DNA of 64,000 nucleotides from the NCBI GenBank assembly GCA_037957365.1, contig JARHVA010000021.1, positions 2,800,501 to 2,864,500 on the forward strand, given 5' to 3'. Position 1 is the first letter of the stretch; every line of letters starts with the position of its first letter. The notes beneath the pieces were generated by a model that saw only the letters and a program-made list of their open reading frames with translations, did not search any database and was not told the DNA's origin. This DNA is from Torreya grandis (lineage: Eukaryota > Streptophyta > Pinopsida > Cupressales > Taxaceae). Of the stretch, positions 33,620 to 45,719 are shown piece after piece. The translations under genes were made by a program, and so were the position numbers.

Positions 33620-36600
33620 GCTTAGGTTGATTTCTTTATGCATTTATCAAATAATTTTCATAAATGGATGCATAAGTATTATTGATATAGTCAAAGTCAA
33701 AAATGATGCATACATAACACTATAAGTATTTTTTATTAGATTAATATTAAATTTTTAGATTCACTTTAATTTTCAATTTATTAATAATGCTAAAAGATAT
33801 TAGATTTTCAAAGTGATACATTATTGTCATATTTTATGTAATAGACTACTGTAACTTCACCTATCCATCCCATACTTCTTCATTATCTATTTCTCTTCTT
33901 CATGCCATGCAATTCGAACATTACATCCATGTTATATGAAAATTATTATGGGTTTCACATTTAGTGATACAGGGAACAATTTAATATGCACTAAACTCCT
34001 AAGGAAAATTTTACAAAATTTTATTTTTGTAGCCCAACTTCATGTATGAAACCAACTAACATGTTTTCTAGTGTTATCATAAAATTTTATACTCCTTTTA
34101 AAAAAATTATCCCAGGAAAATTTATATAAAAACTTTCTTACTTTGTGATTCAATACCATTATTTGGCAAGTGGCCATTGCATATTTAACTTTGTTCTTGT
34201 TATGATCTGAGTGCATTTTAAATGTTATCATTATTTAACATTTGATTGATTATTATTTTAATTAGACATGTTTAATAGTTGGCCCTTTAATAAATGGATA
34301 AAACACAATAATTATTTTTTGTTGCATTTGATTCAAAATAGTTGAGGTTATACATGGTTGTTGACTATGACTCTTTCTCATATATTATTCTACATTGGAT
34401 AAATCCATGTGGTAACCTCGATCTTGTTGATATTTTTGAATCTAAACACAAGTCATTGCGAACTTCATTAGTTCAATTTTACAAAATTATTCTATATTGA
34501 ACAACATTGGAATTATTCTCAAGTATAAAGTTGTATTTGAGTTTGCTCAAGATTAGTAATAATATTCAATGCATAATTTGTTCTTATTACAACATGAAGA
34601 TAAATTTTATTAAAGCTGAAGCAAATTTGGATATTGAAGTTTGAACAAATAGTACAGTTTTATTCATGTGATCCTATTTTAATGTCAAAAAATAAAGGTG
34701 TTGAATGTACATTTTGTATAGGAGTCAAATGTAAAATTACTGACATAGTGAACATGCATAATACTTGGCATTTGTGTTAGTAAGGTTTTGATTTGGCATT
34801 CAATATCCACATTGATAATGAGTAAGGTAATCAACTTGATATGTTTTGGAATTTATGTGGTTATTCTACCTAGTCAAGATGGAAATGAGATGAAAAATTG
34901 GTTGATGGCTTAGTCACCATGACAACAAAATGAAACATTAACTCAAAGTATGGTATTTTGATGTTTTATGGGGCCATAATTTTTTTGTAATATTTAATAA
35001 GTTGATGTTGTTATTTTTATAACTTTATTTAATTATGATTTCTTAACAATATTTTATGTCACGTTACTTTCTTTGGCTATTTCACTAGCTTGCCTAATTG
35101 GAAATGACATAAAACTTATAACATTGGATAAATGAGGATGATTTTCCTCTGCATTTGAGAAGGGAAAATCCCTTGTATGATGTGAGTTTTTTAAATTTTT
35201 TTGAGTAATTTTAACCTAAAATTATAAAAATGTAATTAAAAATGAGAAAATAATAAAGTTGGTAAGGGAGAAAGAATGGGAGTAAATGTAAAGGAGAATT
35301 TGAAACTCATAGAAAACCATCTAGATAACCCAGTTTTGAAGGGAATGGGTTGTAATATTCCCCTAGAATGTGAATGAAAATTCAGGGCAATGAGTGTAAT
35401 GAGAGTATGAATTAATTCTTAGAGCACTAAGTCCCCTTTCAAATATTATTGCATGTGATAGGTTCCAATCATTTCACCCAAATTTATACTACAAAGTTTG
35501 TAAAGTTCATATTTTGAACATACAATAATAAAAAGTAGAGTTTTGATAGTTTATATGCATGTGAACAATAAGCCATAATTAAAAAAAATAATAATATCAA
35601 ATTTTATCTAACATATTTTATCTTACACCATCACTTGTATTGTATTCGCCAAAATCGTAGAAAATGAACGACTGTACAAAAAGTTATAGCAATCCTTTCC
35701 CTTTCCATGGGCTAGAAGAAAATAAAATTAGAACCCCTTGGGTTCAAAAATTCATCCATTTATTAAAAATTTACCCTTAAAGGTAGTTTAGAAACTATAT
35801 TTTAACTTAACCCAAACTTACGACTAACTTAGCCTTAACCTGAGTTTGCCCACTTTTTATATTTTTATTAGTCTAGACACTTTTTTACATAATATTAATT
35901 AAGTTGATTTTATGACTTTGTGTTTGAAAAATAATAATTAATTAAAAATGAATTAAGTATATTTTATAAATTTATTTAATGTTTGACTTGGGTTTGCAAG
36001 CTCTTACCCATTGGGTAATAGAGTTTGGAAATATTATGAATACTTATCATAGTCTCACCATGTATATGCCACATATATTTGAAATTGGGTGTCGTAAATG
36101 GAATATTGATTGTACCCAAAAAGTGAACCCATATATAAATGTATATGAGGATAAAATACTTAAAAATATTGGATCATTCATCAAAATAGATTTTTAACTC
36201 TTCAAACAAGAGCCAAAATAGAGTTCGAGTGTGAAAGTTATGACCAAAACAAGAACATGCTTTTTCACCTTAGACCATTTTAATATTTTTATGCTTCGAT
36301 AGAATCAAGACCATTTTGTAACCTTTTATTCCCTTAGGAAACTTATCTAAATTCAATTTAAATGGTAAATCCATGTTCAAATCCACTATTTTTTTATGTT
36401 TGAACACCTTGAAGACCTTGTTGGGTGTTTCAGGGCTTAATGACACCTAGAGAAATTCAAACAACTTTTTAGTAGACACTGTTGGGCCTATCTAAAACCA
36501 TGGGAACCCTTTAAAATTTTGTTCTAGACCTATCAGGCCCATCATGAAGATTAGGTACCTTGGGTACTATTCATACTCAATTTATAAGACCCCATTAGGT

Positions 36601-38061
36601 AGATCAGGTCAGAATAGAAATTTTGGAACTATATACCAAATCTAAGAAATCAGGGATGAAATAAACCAGGGGAACTTAGACCAAATCAAATATTTTGGGG
36701 TCAGCAGGAACTCCAATTTTTGAGGCATAAAATGAACATCTTACACTAAGTGTTTATACTCAAAATTTATTTCTTAGACTTGGTCTACGCAATGGAACAA
36801 AATTTTTAGAACTTTGATGAGGTCAAAATTTGGGCATAACTTATGGGTGCTCAAGGTACCACATATATAATTTTGGCATAAATTCAAACTCATGTATATT
36901 AGATTATTGCATGTTTTATTTTATCTTTAATTTCACTCTAACACAATCAAACTACCACTAAATTAAATGAGTGGTGTTTTTTAATTTTAATTCCATGTGC
37001 CATGAGTTCTAAGTACAATGAATGCCAATTTGAATAAACACTAATTAGGAAAACACTAAATGCCATTAAGCACCAAATATAGACAAACCTAAAATATAAA
37101 TGGGATGCCAAATCCATTGACATTGGTTTGGATTTTCATGTTGTCAATAAATAAGCAAATGTGCTTAATGGCTCTTATGTTCAAAAAATCAAATAAACTT
37201 AGTTCTTAGCCCACAAACATCAATACTTGAATTTTCAGCATGTACAATGTTTTCCTATGGATTTGTCTAGTATGACACTAATAATGTCTACAAAAGAGTA
37301 AAAAACTTGTATAAGATGGACTAAAACACATATGAGAAATATTAATAATGAATCCATGAAACTTAGGGAGTTTACATGAATAATGGAACACTATAAACCT
37401 CTGAGAATCACCACCATGAAGATAAAATAGAGACTTGCAACATAACTCATTAGAACAACTTATACACCAAGTAATTCTTCCTCCAAGTGAAATTAAGTCA
37501 TAGAGATTAATTTGATGATGAAACCACCATTAAAATTAGATAAAATACCTCTAAAAACCACCTTAAAAATATTTCCTCTCCATCAATTTCCGAGTTGGAG
37601 AAATAGATGCAAGAATAGACCCCTCTTAGATGCATAAGCCATAGTGACCTATTGTCACTATTATAATTTATCATAAATAATAGGAAATAATTATAAAAAA
37701 TAATTATAATAATTTAAATCTCATGAGGACCCCTAAAAATGGCCAAAATTTCATCTCTTCACTCTCTCTTTCTTGGCCGTACCATCCTCTTCAATTTTGC
37801 CTTTCTGAGCTTGTGAAGGAAACAATGGAGAATAAAAAGTGTTTGGAGTGTTATTTCCAACTAAAAACTGGTAAATATATGGAAAAATGATGTTAGGTTA
37901 GCTAGGTTATTGGACTTCTTCTTGTTTTATTTGGGAATATTTAGAGATAAACTATCCTTGAGAATTTCTTGGGCAGTTCATAAATGTAAGGAATCCAATA
38001 TTTTTACAATGTGAGGATGAACATATAATAGAATGAACATATAATAGAATATTTGGACCAA
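33620..38061. other. AT-rich DNA between Gypsy-1 and Gypsy-4
   Basis: No family motif seen on either strand. By position it should hold the 3' LTR of Gypsy-1 and perhaps the 5' LTR and gag of Gypsy-4, but I found no match to 9662-10237 nor to 50906-52300. A pyrimidine-rich patch (CTCTTCACTCTCTCTTTC) lies at about 37755. Confidence 0.45.
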
Positions 38062-38193
38062 GATAACCTAGCTTTGAAGTCTAATATCCTAGCTCTAGAG
38101 TTTGATAGCCTAGCTTAGAAGTCTAAATGCCTAGCTTTGAAGACTGATAACTTAGCTCCAAAGACTAATAACTTAGCTACCAAGATGAATAAT
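38062..38193 (+). repeat. 21-bp tandem repeat encoding a heptad repeat
   Basis: Six diverged 21-base units, each with a (C)CTAGCT core, spaced exactly 21 bases. Translated in phase they give seven-residue units LALKSNI, LALEFDS, LA-stop-KSKC, LALKTDN, LAPKTNN, LATKMNN. The frame continues towards RT (NHE, FNFITENQDN). Seven-residue periodicity with Leu at a fixed place suggests a coiled-coil segment of the polyprotein. Confidence 0.85.
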
Positions 38194-38559
38194 CATGAGT
38201 GAGAAGAATTTAACTTCATTACTGAGAACCAAGACAATTCCATAAGTCCTCCAAACATGTTATCTAGTTCACAAGATATCCAACAAGCCATAGTTGATTG
38301 GGCTCAAGAGTGACATAATTCATTTTTAAACAATTTTCATTATCCATTGACCAATTTGCTCTCCAAAAGTGAAACCTTTTATAAGTATGTGGATAAATTT
38401 CACATCTTACTACCACATATATGTCCATTAAATGATTTAATGAGTAAATACAAGTAGGTAAATTCCATCATTTTAGGTACTAAACAAATTACAATCCATC
38501 TTGGTAAACTGTTGAATATCAATAGCTAGTTAACTGACCAACAAGAAAGTAAAGTGTTT

Positions 38560-39420
38560 GATATATTAGTATGAAACACAAAATCCTTCACTTGGGATTA
38601 TTGTGATATAAAAGGAATACATCCTAGTGTCTATACCCATCACATCTACACTGAAACTGTTAGAATAGTTAGACAACCACAACACAAAATTAACCCAACC
38701 TTGAAATAAATTGTAAAAATAGAGATATAACAACTATTAGAAGTTGGTTTCATTTACCCCATATCTGATAGTCAATGGGTTTCACCTCTGGTCATTTCAC
38801 CTAAGAAGAATGGAAAATGGAGAGTCTGCATAGATTACAAATAATTAATAAATCCACTATGAGACATTACTTTCCTTTGCCTTTTATTGATCAAGTTTTG
38901 GATAACTTGACATGAAAACAATACTTTTATTTCTTAGATGGGTTCAATGGATACAATCAAATTATAATAGCCTCTAAAAATCTAAATAAAACTACATTTA
39001 CCTGCCCCTAGGGAATATTTGCTTATACATGCCTTCCTTTTGGATTGTGCAATTCACCTATTACCTTTCAAAGAGTAGTGTTAGCCATATTTTTTGATCT
39101 TACAAATGATTGTGTGGAAGCATTCATGGATTATTTCACTATCCATGGAAACACATTTGAGGAAGCCTTAAATTATTTGGATAAAGTGTTCACCAAATGT
39201 GAAGAACATCAAGCATCTTTGAGTCATGAGAGGTGTATAATAATGGTTGATGAATGGATAGTATTAGGACATCATATCTCTTCTCAAGGAATAAAAATGG
39301 ATCCCAATAAGATTGAGGTAATTTCTAGTCTCCTCATTCCTCAAACATAAATATATGTCAAAATTTTTCTTGGTCATGTAGGATATTACAAAAGATTTTT
39401 TGAAGACTTTAGCAAGATAG
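38560..39420 (+). pseudogene. Gypsy-4 reverse transcriptase
   Basis: Blocks: FTWDYCDIKGIHPSVYTHHI, QLLEVGFIYPISDSQWVSPLV, PKKNGKWRVCIDYK, MGSMDTI-like remnant of the LDGFSGYNQI block, CNSPITFQRVVLAIF, DCVEAFMDYFTIHGNTFEEAL and LGHHISSQGIKMDPNKIEVI. The catalytic YMDD/FMDD box reads FMDY (39123-39134): the second Asp GAT is TAT. The frame from 39045 is open for 101 codons. Confidence 0.88.
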
Positions 39421-39960
39421 TTGCACCTATGTTTTCCTTGCTAACAAAAGATAATGAATTTGTATAGAATGATAAGTGTCAAGAAGCTTTTAAAAAATTA
39501 AAAAACAAACTCACGACTGCTCTAATATTTAAAAGATATAATTTGGAGAAACCTTTTCATATTTATATTGAAGCTTCCAATAATGCACTAGGGGAAGTTC
39601 TAGGACAAAGATATGACGAAGGAAAAATGTATGCCATTTATTATATCAACAAGATTCTTACTCCCACAGAGAAAAACTACACTACCACAGAAAAATGATT
39701 TCTCGCTATTATTTATGCCATAAACAAGTTTAGGCATTATATTACTGGTTATTAGGTATTGATCTATTTAGATCATTCAACTATTAAGTACTTAATGGAT
39801 AAACTAGTAATAGGTGGGATAATTATTAGATGGACACTCTTATTGCAATAATTTGACATTATCATTATAGACAAACCTGGAAAGTATAATGTTATTGCTA
39901 AATTTTTATATAGATTGATCACCACAGGTGAAGATGAACTTGTGGAGGATTCTTCTTGAG
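39421..39960 (+). pseudogene. Gypsy-4 RNase H
   Basis: FKKLKNKLTTALIFKRYN, PFHIYIEASNNALGEVLGQRYDEGKMYAIYYINK, PTEKNYTTTEK, IIYAINKFRHYITGY, DHSTIKYLMDK, RWTLLLQ-stop-FDIIIIDKPGKYN and FLYRL follow the expected Gypsy RNase H order. The catalytic Asp of the TDAS block reads Glu (IEAS). Breaks are single stops. Confidence 0.85.
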
Positions 39961-41390
39961 ATGAACAACTATTTTCTATATCTACATACTCCCGATGGTT
40001 TATAGACATGGAAAGTTTCTTGACAATAAGGAAGTTTTCTCATTCATTTACTTATAAAGAAATAAAATGTTTGATTATATCCATTTCTCATTTCAAATAG
40101 TTTAAAGGTGTGTTATTTAAAACTGGACTTGGTCATGTACTTCACAGGTGTGTTAGAGAAGATGAAGTATTTGACATCATAAGAGCATGCCATAGTGAAC
40201 CAGGAGGAGGACAATACTCAACATAAATAATCATTCATAATATTCTTGGTGCAGGTTGTTATTATCCATCTCTTTATAAGACTATAAAAAGGTTTTCATA
40301 TGGCAATATGATCCTTATGAAAGGATAGGTAAGCCTACTCTATCCTCATAAATGCCTCTCCATCCTCAAATAGTTTTAGAACCATTTGAAAAATGGGATT
40401 TAGAATTTATTGGACCAATCAACCCACCATATAAAGGAAAATAATATTTATTAGTATGTACTAATTATGTTACTAAGGGGATTGAAGTGCAAGCACTCAC
40501 CTTTGCTAGGGAGGAAATGGTTGTTGATTTCCTACATCATAGGATCACGCTGAGATTTGGAGCTCCTAAATCTATTATTTTTGATCAAGGTACCCAATTC
40601 ATGCCTAAAATGATCAAGAATTTCATAAAATTATACTAAATCAATCACCATAAATCCTCACCATATCATCCCCAAGCTAATGGGCAAGTGGAGTTCACCA
40701 ACTAAGAGCTTGAAAACATTCTAACCAAAATAGTGAACACTAGCAGGAAATATTAGGCAAATAGAGTACCTAAATTAGTTTGGACATATAATACAACATG
40801 GAATACTACCTTAGGATTCTCTCCATATGAACTTGTGTTTGAAAAGAAACCTTTATTGTTAATAGAGTTTAAATTACTAACACCGAAGACAATAACTAAT
40901 ATGAGAATTAATCTTGATGAAGCATAGAAAGAAAGAATCATGTAACTAAATGGGATGGATGAACTAAGAATGGATGCATTCACTCAAACTAACATGATCC
41001 ATAATCAACGAAAATAGTGGCATGATACTCATATAAGATAAAAATAGTTTCAAGAAGGTGATTGGGCACTTCTATTTGATTATAAATTCCAACATTTTAA
41101 TGGTAAGCTCAGGACAAGATGGTTGGGGCCATACCTAATCATAACTATTCAAAACAATGGATCTATCTAACTTCAACCAATTTATGGTGACCAAAGGACA
41201 CTTTTGGTCAAATATCATGGACTTAAAGTGTATATAAGACCTCTTAGCAGGGAACAATTCATTAAATATAATCAAGACCAATTTGACCTTATGGAAGAAC
41301 CTAGTTATTCCATTAAGGTTGAATGATATTTGTAGAAGACATATAATAAATGGGAGTAATAAAAACCAAAAAATGGTGGTTCTCCTCTGA
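39961..41390 (+). pseudogene. Gypsy-4 integrase and C-terminal tail
   Basis: HVLHRCVREDEVFDIIRACH is the zinc-binding start. [14 protein letters not shown] holds the first catalytic position as Glu instead of Asp. SIIFDQGTQFM has the second Asp, and SPYHPQANGQVEFTN has the catalytic Glu. VWTYNTTWNTTLGFSPYELVF and the C-terminal GDWALLFDYKFQHFNGKLRTRWLGPY and HGLKVYIRPLSREQF complete the protein. The tail runs to KNGGSPL at the Gypsy-3 junction. Confidence 0.88.
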
Positions 41391-43224
41391 TGCAGAACTT
41401 AAACACACTTTTCTCACACTTTGTCCTTCATCAATTAATCACTTCCTTAGGCATGAGATTATGGAACCATTCACCATGCAAAGATATAAAGTTCACTTGA
41501 ATATTTTATGGATAATAAGTCTCTATCATATTGATGACTGTCTCCATCACTTCTCTTTCCATCTACACAACTCTGCCTACACAATTTTCACTCTTTATAG
41601 CCCTTTTTTTGGGTTTATTTGATTTGTATGGATCTATACAAAATACAAGTGGGAAAATACCAATTTTTTTAGATACCCTCCATTTATATTTACCTCTTGG
41701 TGAAATTTAAAGATGAAACTCTCATTGGAAGACCTCTTTCCAATCCCTTTTATCTCTCTATTTACCCCTATTAGGCCTATTCTGCCTCTATGTCAACACA
41801 GTCACCTCCACACATGCCTGTCCATACGTATGCACATTTAAAACTCAAAAATATATTAGCATGCATTGAAACCTTCCTTTTTACCAAATTTGGTGGACTT
41901 TTAATAATGTAAACTCCTTAAAATGGAATTTGAAACTCAAACCCTAGATTAAGGTTTGCAGACCCTGTTAAGAACTTGAGAACTTAAAATTTGATCATAC
42001 ACATTTTGTATAACGTTTAAAAAGGTATAATAAGATCATTGAGGTCTGTATAACACTTTCACACCTTGATAAATCCTTATATCTCTATATAATACATATG
42101 TTCCTCCATTTTCACATCAATCTTGCACTCATAGTATGCAAATATATAGTCTGTAAGGCCTGTAAGAGTACTATCTTGAAAGTTTGGAATTAAATAATGG
42201 TTTCTTCTCTTCTCCAATGATTTTAGGCTCTATAAAACCTCTTAAAGTCTATCTCAATCATAAATAATCAAGTTTACAACCTCTCATTAATGTTTCCCAA
42301 GTTCTTGTTTTGTTTATTCAAACAATCTCCTCTCTCACAATCTGCCAATGATTTCTTGTGGGTTTTTGGTTCCAAAAAGAGGTTACAACCTCTACCTAAA
42401 TATTTTAGATTATAAATAATTTATGAAACTATTCTAACACTTCTTATGTTCTTTCTTTCCTGACTAAATCCTTTCCAAGATTTTCCATATACACATTGCC
42501 TATGTATACACTACCCTACAGGTCTGCATAATGCTTCAAGCAAAGTCTCCATAAAACAAAGGTTACAGAACAATGCATACTCATTCAAGAATTTCATAAT
42601 AAAATTACCAATTCATTATATTCATTTTTAGATAGCACACTTTAAATTTTCACTTCTCAAACACCTTGATTACAGCGAATTTTTCAATACACAGAGCACA
42701 ATCTTATCACATAATTTCATATAACATCAAATCCATTTATTGAAAATCTGATCACCACCTTTCTCTTTCTACCTCAAATGAGATATGAGGTTAAAAAATC
42801 AAAACTGACTCCTATACCTCCTAAAAATATGCACAACTACTTCTTGGTTCCTTTCCTTCGTAGAGGTCTTTTGGTTACATTGCATTATTCTTGATTTTAC
42901 ACAATATGAGCTAGATAGAACCATGACCTTAGACTCATGAAAATTTTATGATATTTCTAAAGTTTTAAAACCCTTGACATATTTTTTAATATCTTGACAC
43001 CTTCACAATTAGATAAAAGCCCTAAAAAAGGCCTAAAAAGATTCAAACTCTTCAAAAGGAGTTTTTGGTAAGTAAAACCAAAATTCAAATTTTATGCATC
43101 TTTAGACTATCTAGATTCCACATTAGAACTACTTATGACCTATATTACCTATTTAACACTCAATTGACTACCTTAAGACACAAATTAATCAACTATGGGG
43201 TCCTTATAGGATGCCCCTGTATCA
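41391..43224 (-). repeat. Gypsy-3 3' LTR
   Basis: 1834 bp, starting TGCAGAACTTAAACACAC and ending GATGCCCCTGTATCA on the plus strand. It is collinear with 45720-47585; one hand-aligned 60-base block (41401 onward) differs at six positions. Confidence 0.9.
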
Positions 43225-44000
43225 TACTACCAAGCTGAAGAATGTTTGTCATAGTTGTTTATTGATGCACTTGGTGTATGTTCCTATCTGAATGCAATGA
43301 ACCTCATTATAGAAGGTATATACTTCTACTTACATCTCATAGAGGTTAACATATTATTGGGCCCCATAATTAGGCCTTATTTGGTTCATTTTCTTGAATG
43401 CTATACCTGTACATGCAACAAAATTATTAAGAAAAATACATCTATTGTTATCAGTTGCTTGCCTTAAATGTGTATACCATGCTTCCACTCATGCAAAATG
43501 ATCCACCATATCCTTTTTTACGTGATTAGATACTAATAAAAATATGTAGTCTTCTTCCTTCATCCATACTTTTTGTGCTACCTACTCCATTTTATGTACA
43601 ACTTGTTCATGGTCCTTGCATGCCACATGTTTATGTAGACTTTTGGTTTGTTGTTGTACACCTCCACTATAGCTTCTATCTATTCCCTACATATGCAAGG
43701 ACTGCATGCTCATTTTAAATATCTCATTTCCTTGATTTGTCACTCTTACATGGTTATCTTGTAAGTCACTTGACTGTCTCTCATGGGTCTGTTGCATAGT
43801 ACCCAACTCATTGACATTCCTTTCTTGTCCAAGACTCTCTCTCTCAAACATTTGAGTTTGTCTACCATTCCTTCTATGAAATCATAATTTGAAATCATTG
43901 TCAAGTGTTGGGATAAACTTGTAAAAAACTTATTGACATACTCACTTGAAAAAAATTTACTTGGCAAAGGTACAACCATCTCACCTTGGGCTACCACAAT
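43225..44000 (-). pseudogene. Gypsy-3 unfamiliar region after protease
   Basis: Frame 43997-43746 (84 codons) reads EMVVPLPSKFFSSEYVNKFF, then HLTMISNYDFIEGMVDKLKC and MSWVLCNRPMRDSQVTYKI. Broken frames continue downstream (AVLAYVGNR, VYINMWHARTM). No RT, RNase H or integrase block can be found where they belong. I do not recognise a family. It could be a captured sequence or a gag/protease extension typical of a non-autonomous lineage. Confidence 0.45.
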
Positions 44001-44036
44001 CTCCTTAGATTATTTATCCATCTTTGTATCTTCATC

Positions 44037-44518
44037 CTACTGCACCAACTCCTTGTGACATGTAATCAATACACTAGAGTATACACCAATAATATGATCA
44101 TCCTTATTTAGATGCATTAGCGTGTGCTTGTTTCCATTATATTTAAATGAGTAAGTGTTCTTCACCCCATCATGACTAGTTAACCTATCAAACTGCCTAG
44201 GCCTTCTAGGTTGTACATGATTTACATCCATTGGAATGATATCACACATGAAAATTTATTTATAAGTACCAATTTGAAAATCCACCAAAAATTGTTCATT
44301 GACAAACACATGTGGTCCTTCTGAATCAAAGAAACTTTATAAGGTGCATGGTGTGGTAATATTTTGAGGCCAAGCTTACTTACCATTTCATTTGAAACTA
44401 AATTATCTATACTCCTTGAATCTATGATCATCTTACAACATTTACCATATGAATTACATGTTGTTATGAAGAGTGTCTTCCATTGAGCATGTTCTTTCTC
44501 ATTTGGTGGCTTAATCAT
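44037..44518 (-). pseudogene. Gypsy-3 protease
   Basis: Frame 44518-44222 has WKTLFITTCNSYGKCCKMIIDSRSIDNLVS, with the catalytic Asp at 44422-44420, followed by EMVSKLGLKILPHHAPYKVS. Overlapping frame 44249-44037 has CDIIPMDVNHVQPRRPRQFDRL and HDGVKNTYSFKYNGNKHTLM, the C-terminal block shared with Gypsy-2. LLGRPW is degraded to QPRRPR. A frameshift lies in the overlap. Confidence 0.8.
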
Positions 44519-44559
44519 GTCCTCCTCATCAAGAGTGTCTCTCCTTCTTCACATTCTTA

Positions 44560-45660
44560 GAAGTGTGAAGTAGATCCAACACTTTCTTTCTTTGTAGACT
44601 GCACCACTTGATTTCTACTCTCACTTCTATGAGTTCTTTTTTACTGCTCCTCTAAACACTCCCAATATCTATGACCTGCATACTTTTTGCATTTGAAGCA
44701 CTTGCCTATGAATCCACTAGTACCTCTTCATCTAGATGCATCTCCACCTTTGTAGTATGGCCTTCTACACCTATAACCATCTCTTAGTTGTGTCTCATGC
44801 CTTTGTGTATGAATTTCACCTTCTTCATAGGTCTAATATGCATTCTTGACTTTATACTCTCCTCTTCCTCTTATTTGTTTACCTCTTCTTCTTGTATTCT
44901 ATGTATGTCTTCTTATCAACTTTTCCTTAGCTTTCAAGGCTGATTGATAAGCTTCTTCTACTATTTTCAAATTCAGAATGCTAATCTCATCTTGAATGGA
45001 AAACTTAAGGCCATTTAGGTACCTTTTTATCTTTTCATCATTTTCTTCCAAGTGGCCTATTCTAATAGTTAACCTATGAAATTATTCTATATAATCTTTT
45101 ACTAAATGATCCTTTTGTCTAAGATTTTTTGATCTCCTAAACAAGTGAGTGTGGTAGTCCTTGGGCATGAACCTACCCTTCATCGTTATCACCATCCTAT
45201 CCCATGACTGGGATCTTTGCCTTACCTCTTTTATTTCTCTCTTCCTAGATTCCATCCCACCACAAAGAAGCAGGTCCCTTTAATCTTGTCACTACAAATT
45301 TAACTTTCTTATTGTCATCCACTTCTTCATATTCAAAATATTTTTCCATGGCTGCTATCCAATCCACCAATTCATCCACACTGAGGTTAGCTTCATATAT
45401 TGGCACATCTAAATTTGGTTTTGAGCCCAATTTCATCATGTATTTGATCAATATTTATTCCATTCTATCTTATCTTTATTCCTCCTCTTGTACTCTAGGA
45501 TCCTCTTCCTTTCCATCACTTTCATATTCAACTATAACCCTTCTACTTTGGGCTATCTCCATAACTTCCATTCTTGCCCACATATTCCTCATCTCTATGA
45601 CCATATTTGTCATGGTCTATTACATTCTCTGAGTTGGAGTAGGTTGTATTTAACTTATAT
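44560..45660 (-). pseudogene. Gypsy-3 gag
   Basis: The open part 45451-45245 reads LGSKPNLDVPIYEANLSVDE, then WIAAMEKYFEYEEVDDNKKV and LKGPASLWWDGI, the standard gag start of this clade. Broken frames follow. At 44703-44658 CFKCKKYAGHRYWEC is a CCHC knuckle with one extra residue (five instead of four between second Cys and His). The upstream end is near the primer site. Confidence 0.8.
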
Positions 45661-45700
45661 ATACCATATTATCCTCCTTAGCTTATCCTCTAACCTTCCT

Positions 45701-45712
45701 GCTCTGATACCA
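45701..45712 (-). promoter_or_regulatory. Gypsy-3 primer-binding site, perfect
   Basis: Minus strand TGGTATCAGAGC, an exact match to the usual initiator tRNA-Met complement, eight bases inside the 5' LTR. Confidence 0.9.
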
Positions 45713-45719
45713 ATAATTA

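Noticed and set aside
33620..38061. Possible 3' LTR of Gypsy-1 or 5' LTR of Gypsy-4
   Set aside because: No stretch convincingly matched 9662-10237 or 50906-52300 by eye; a dot plot would be needed.
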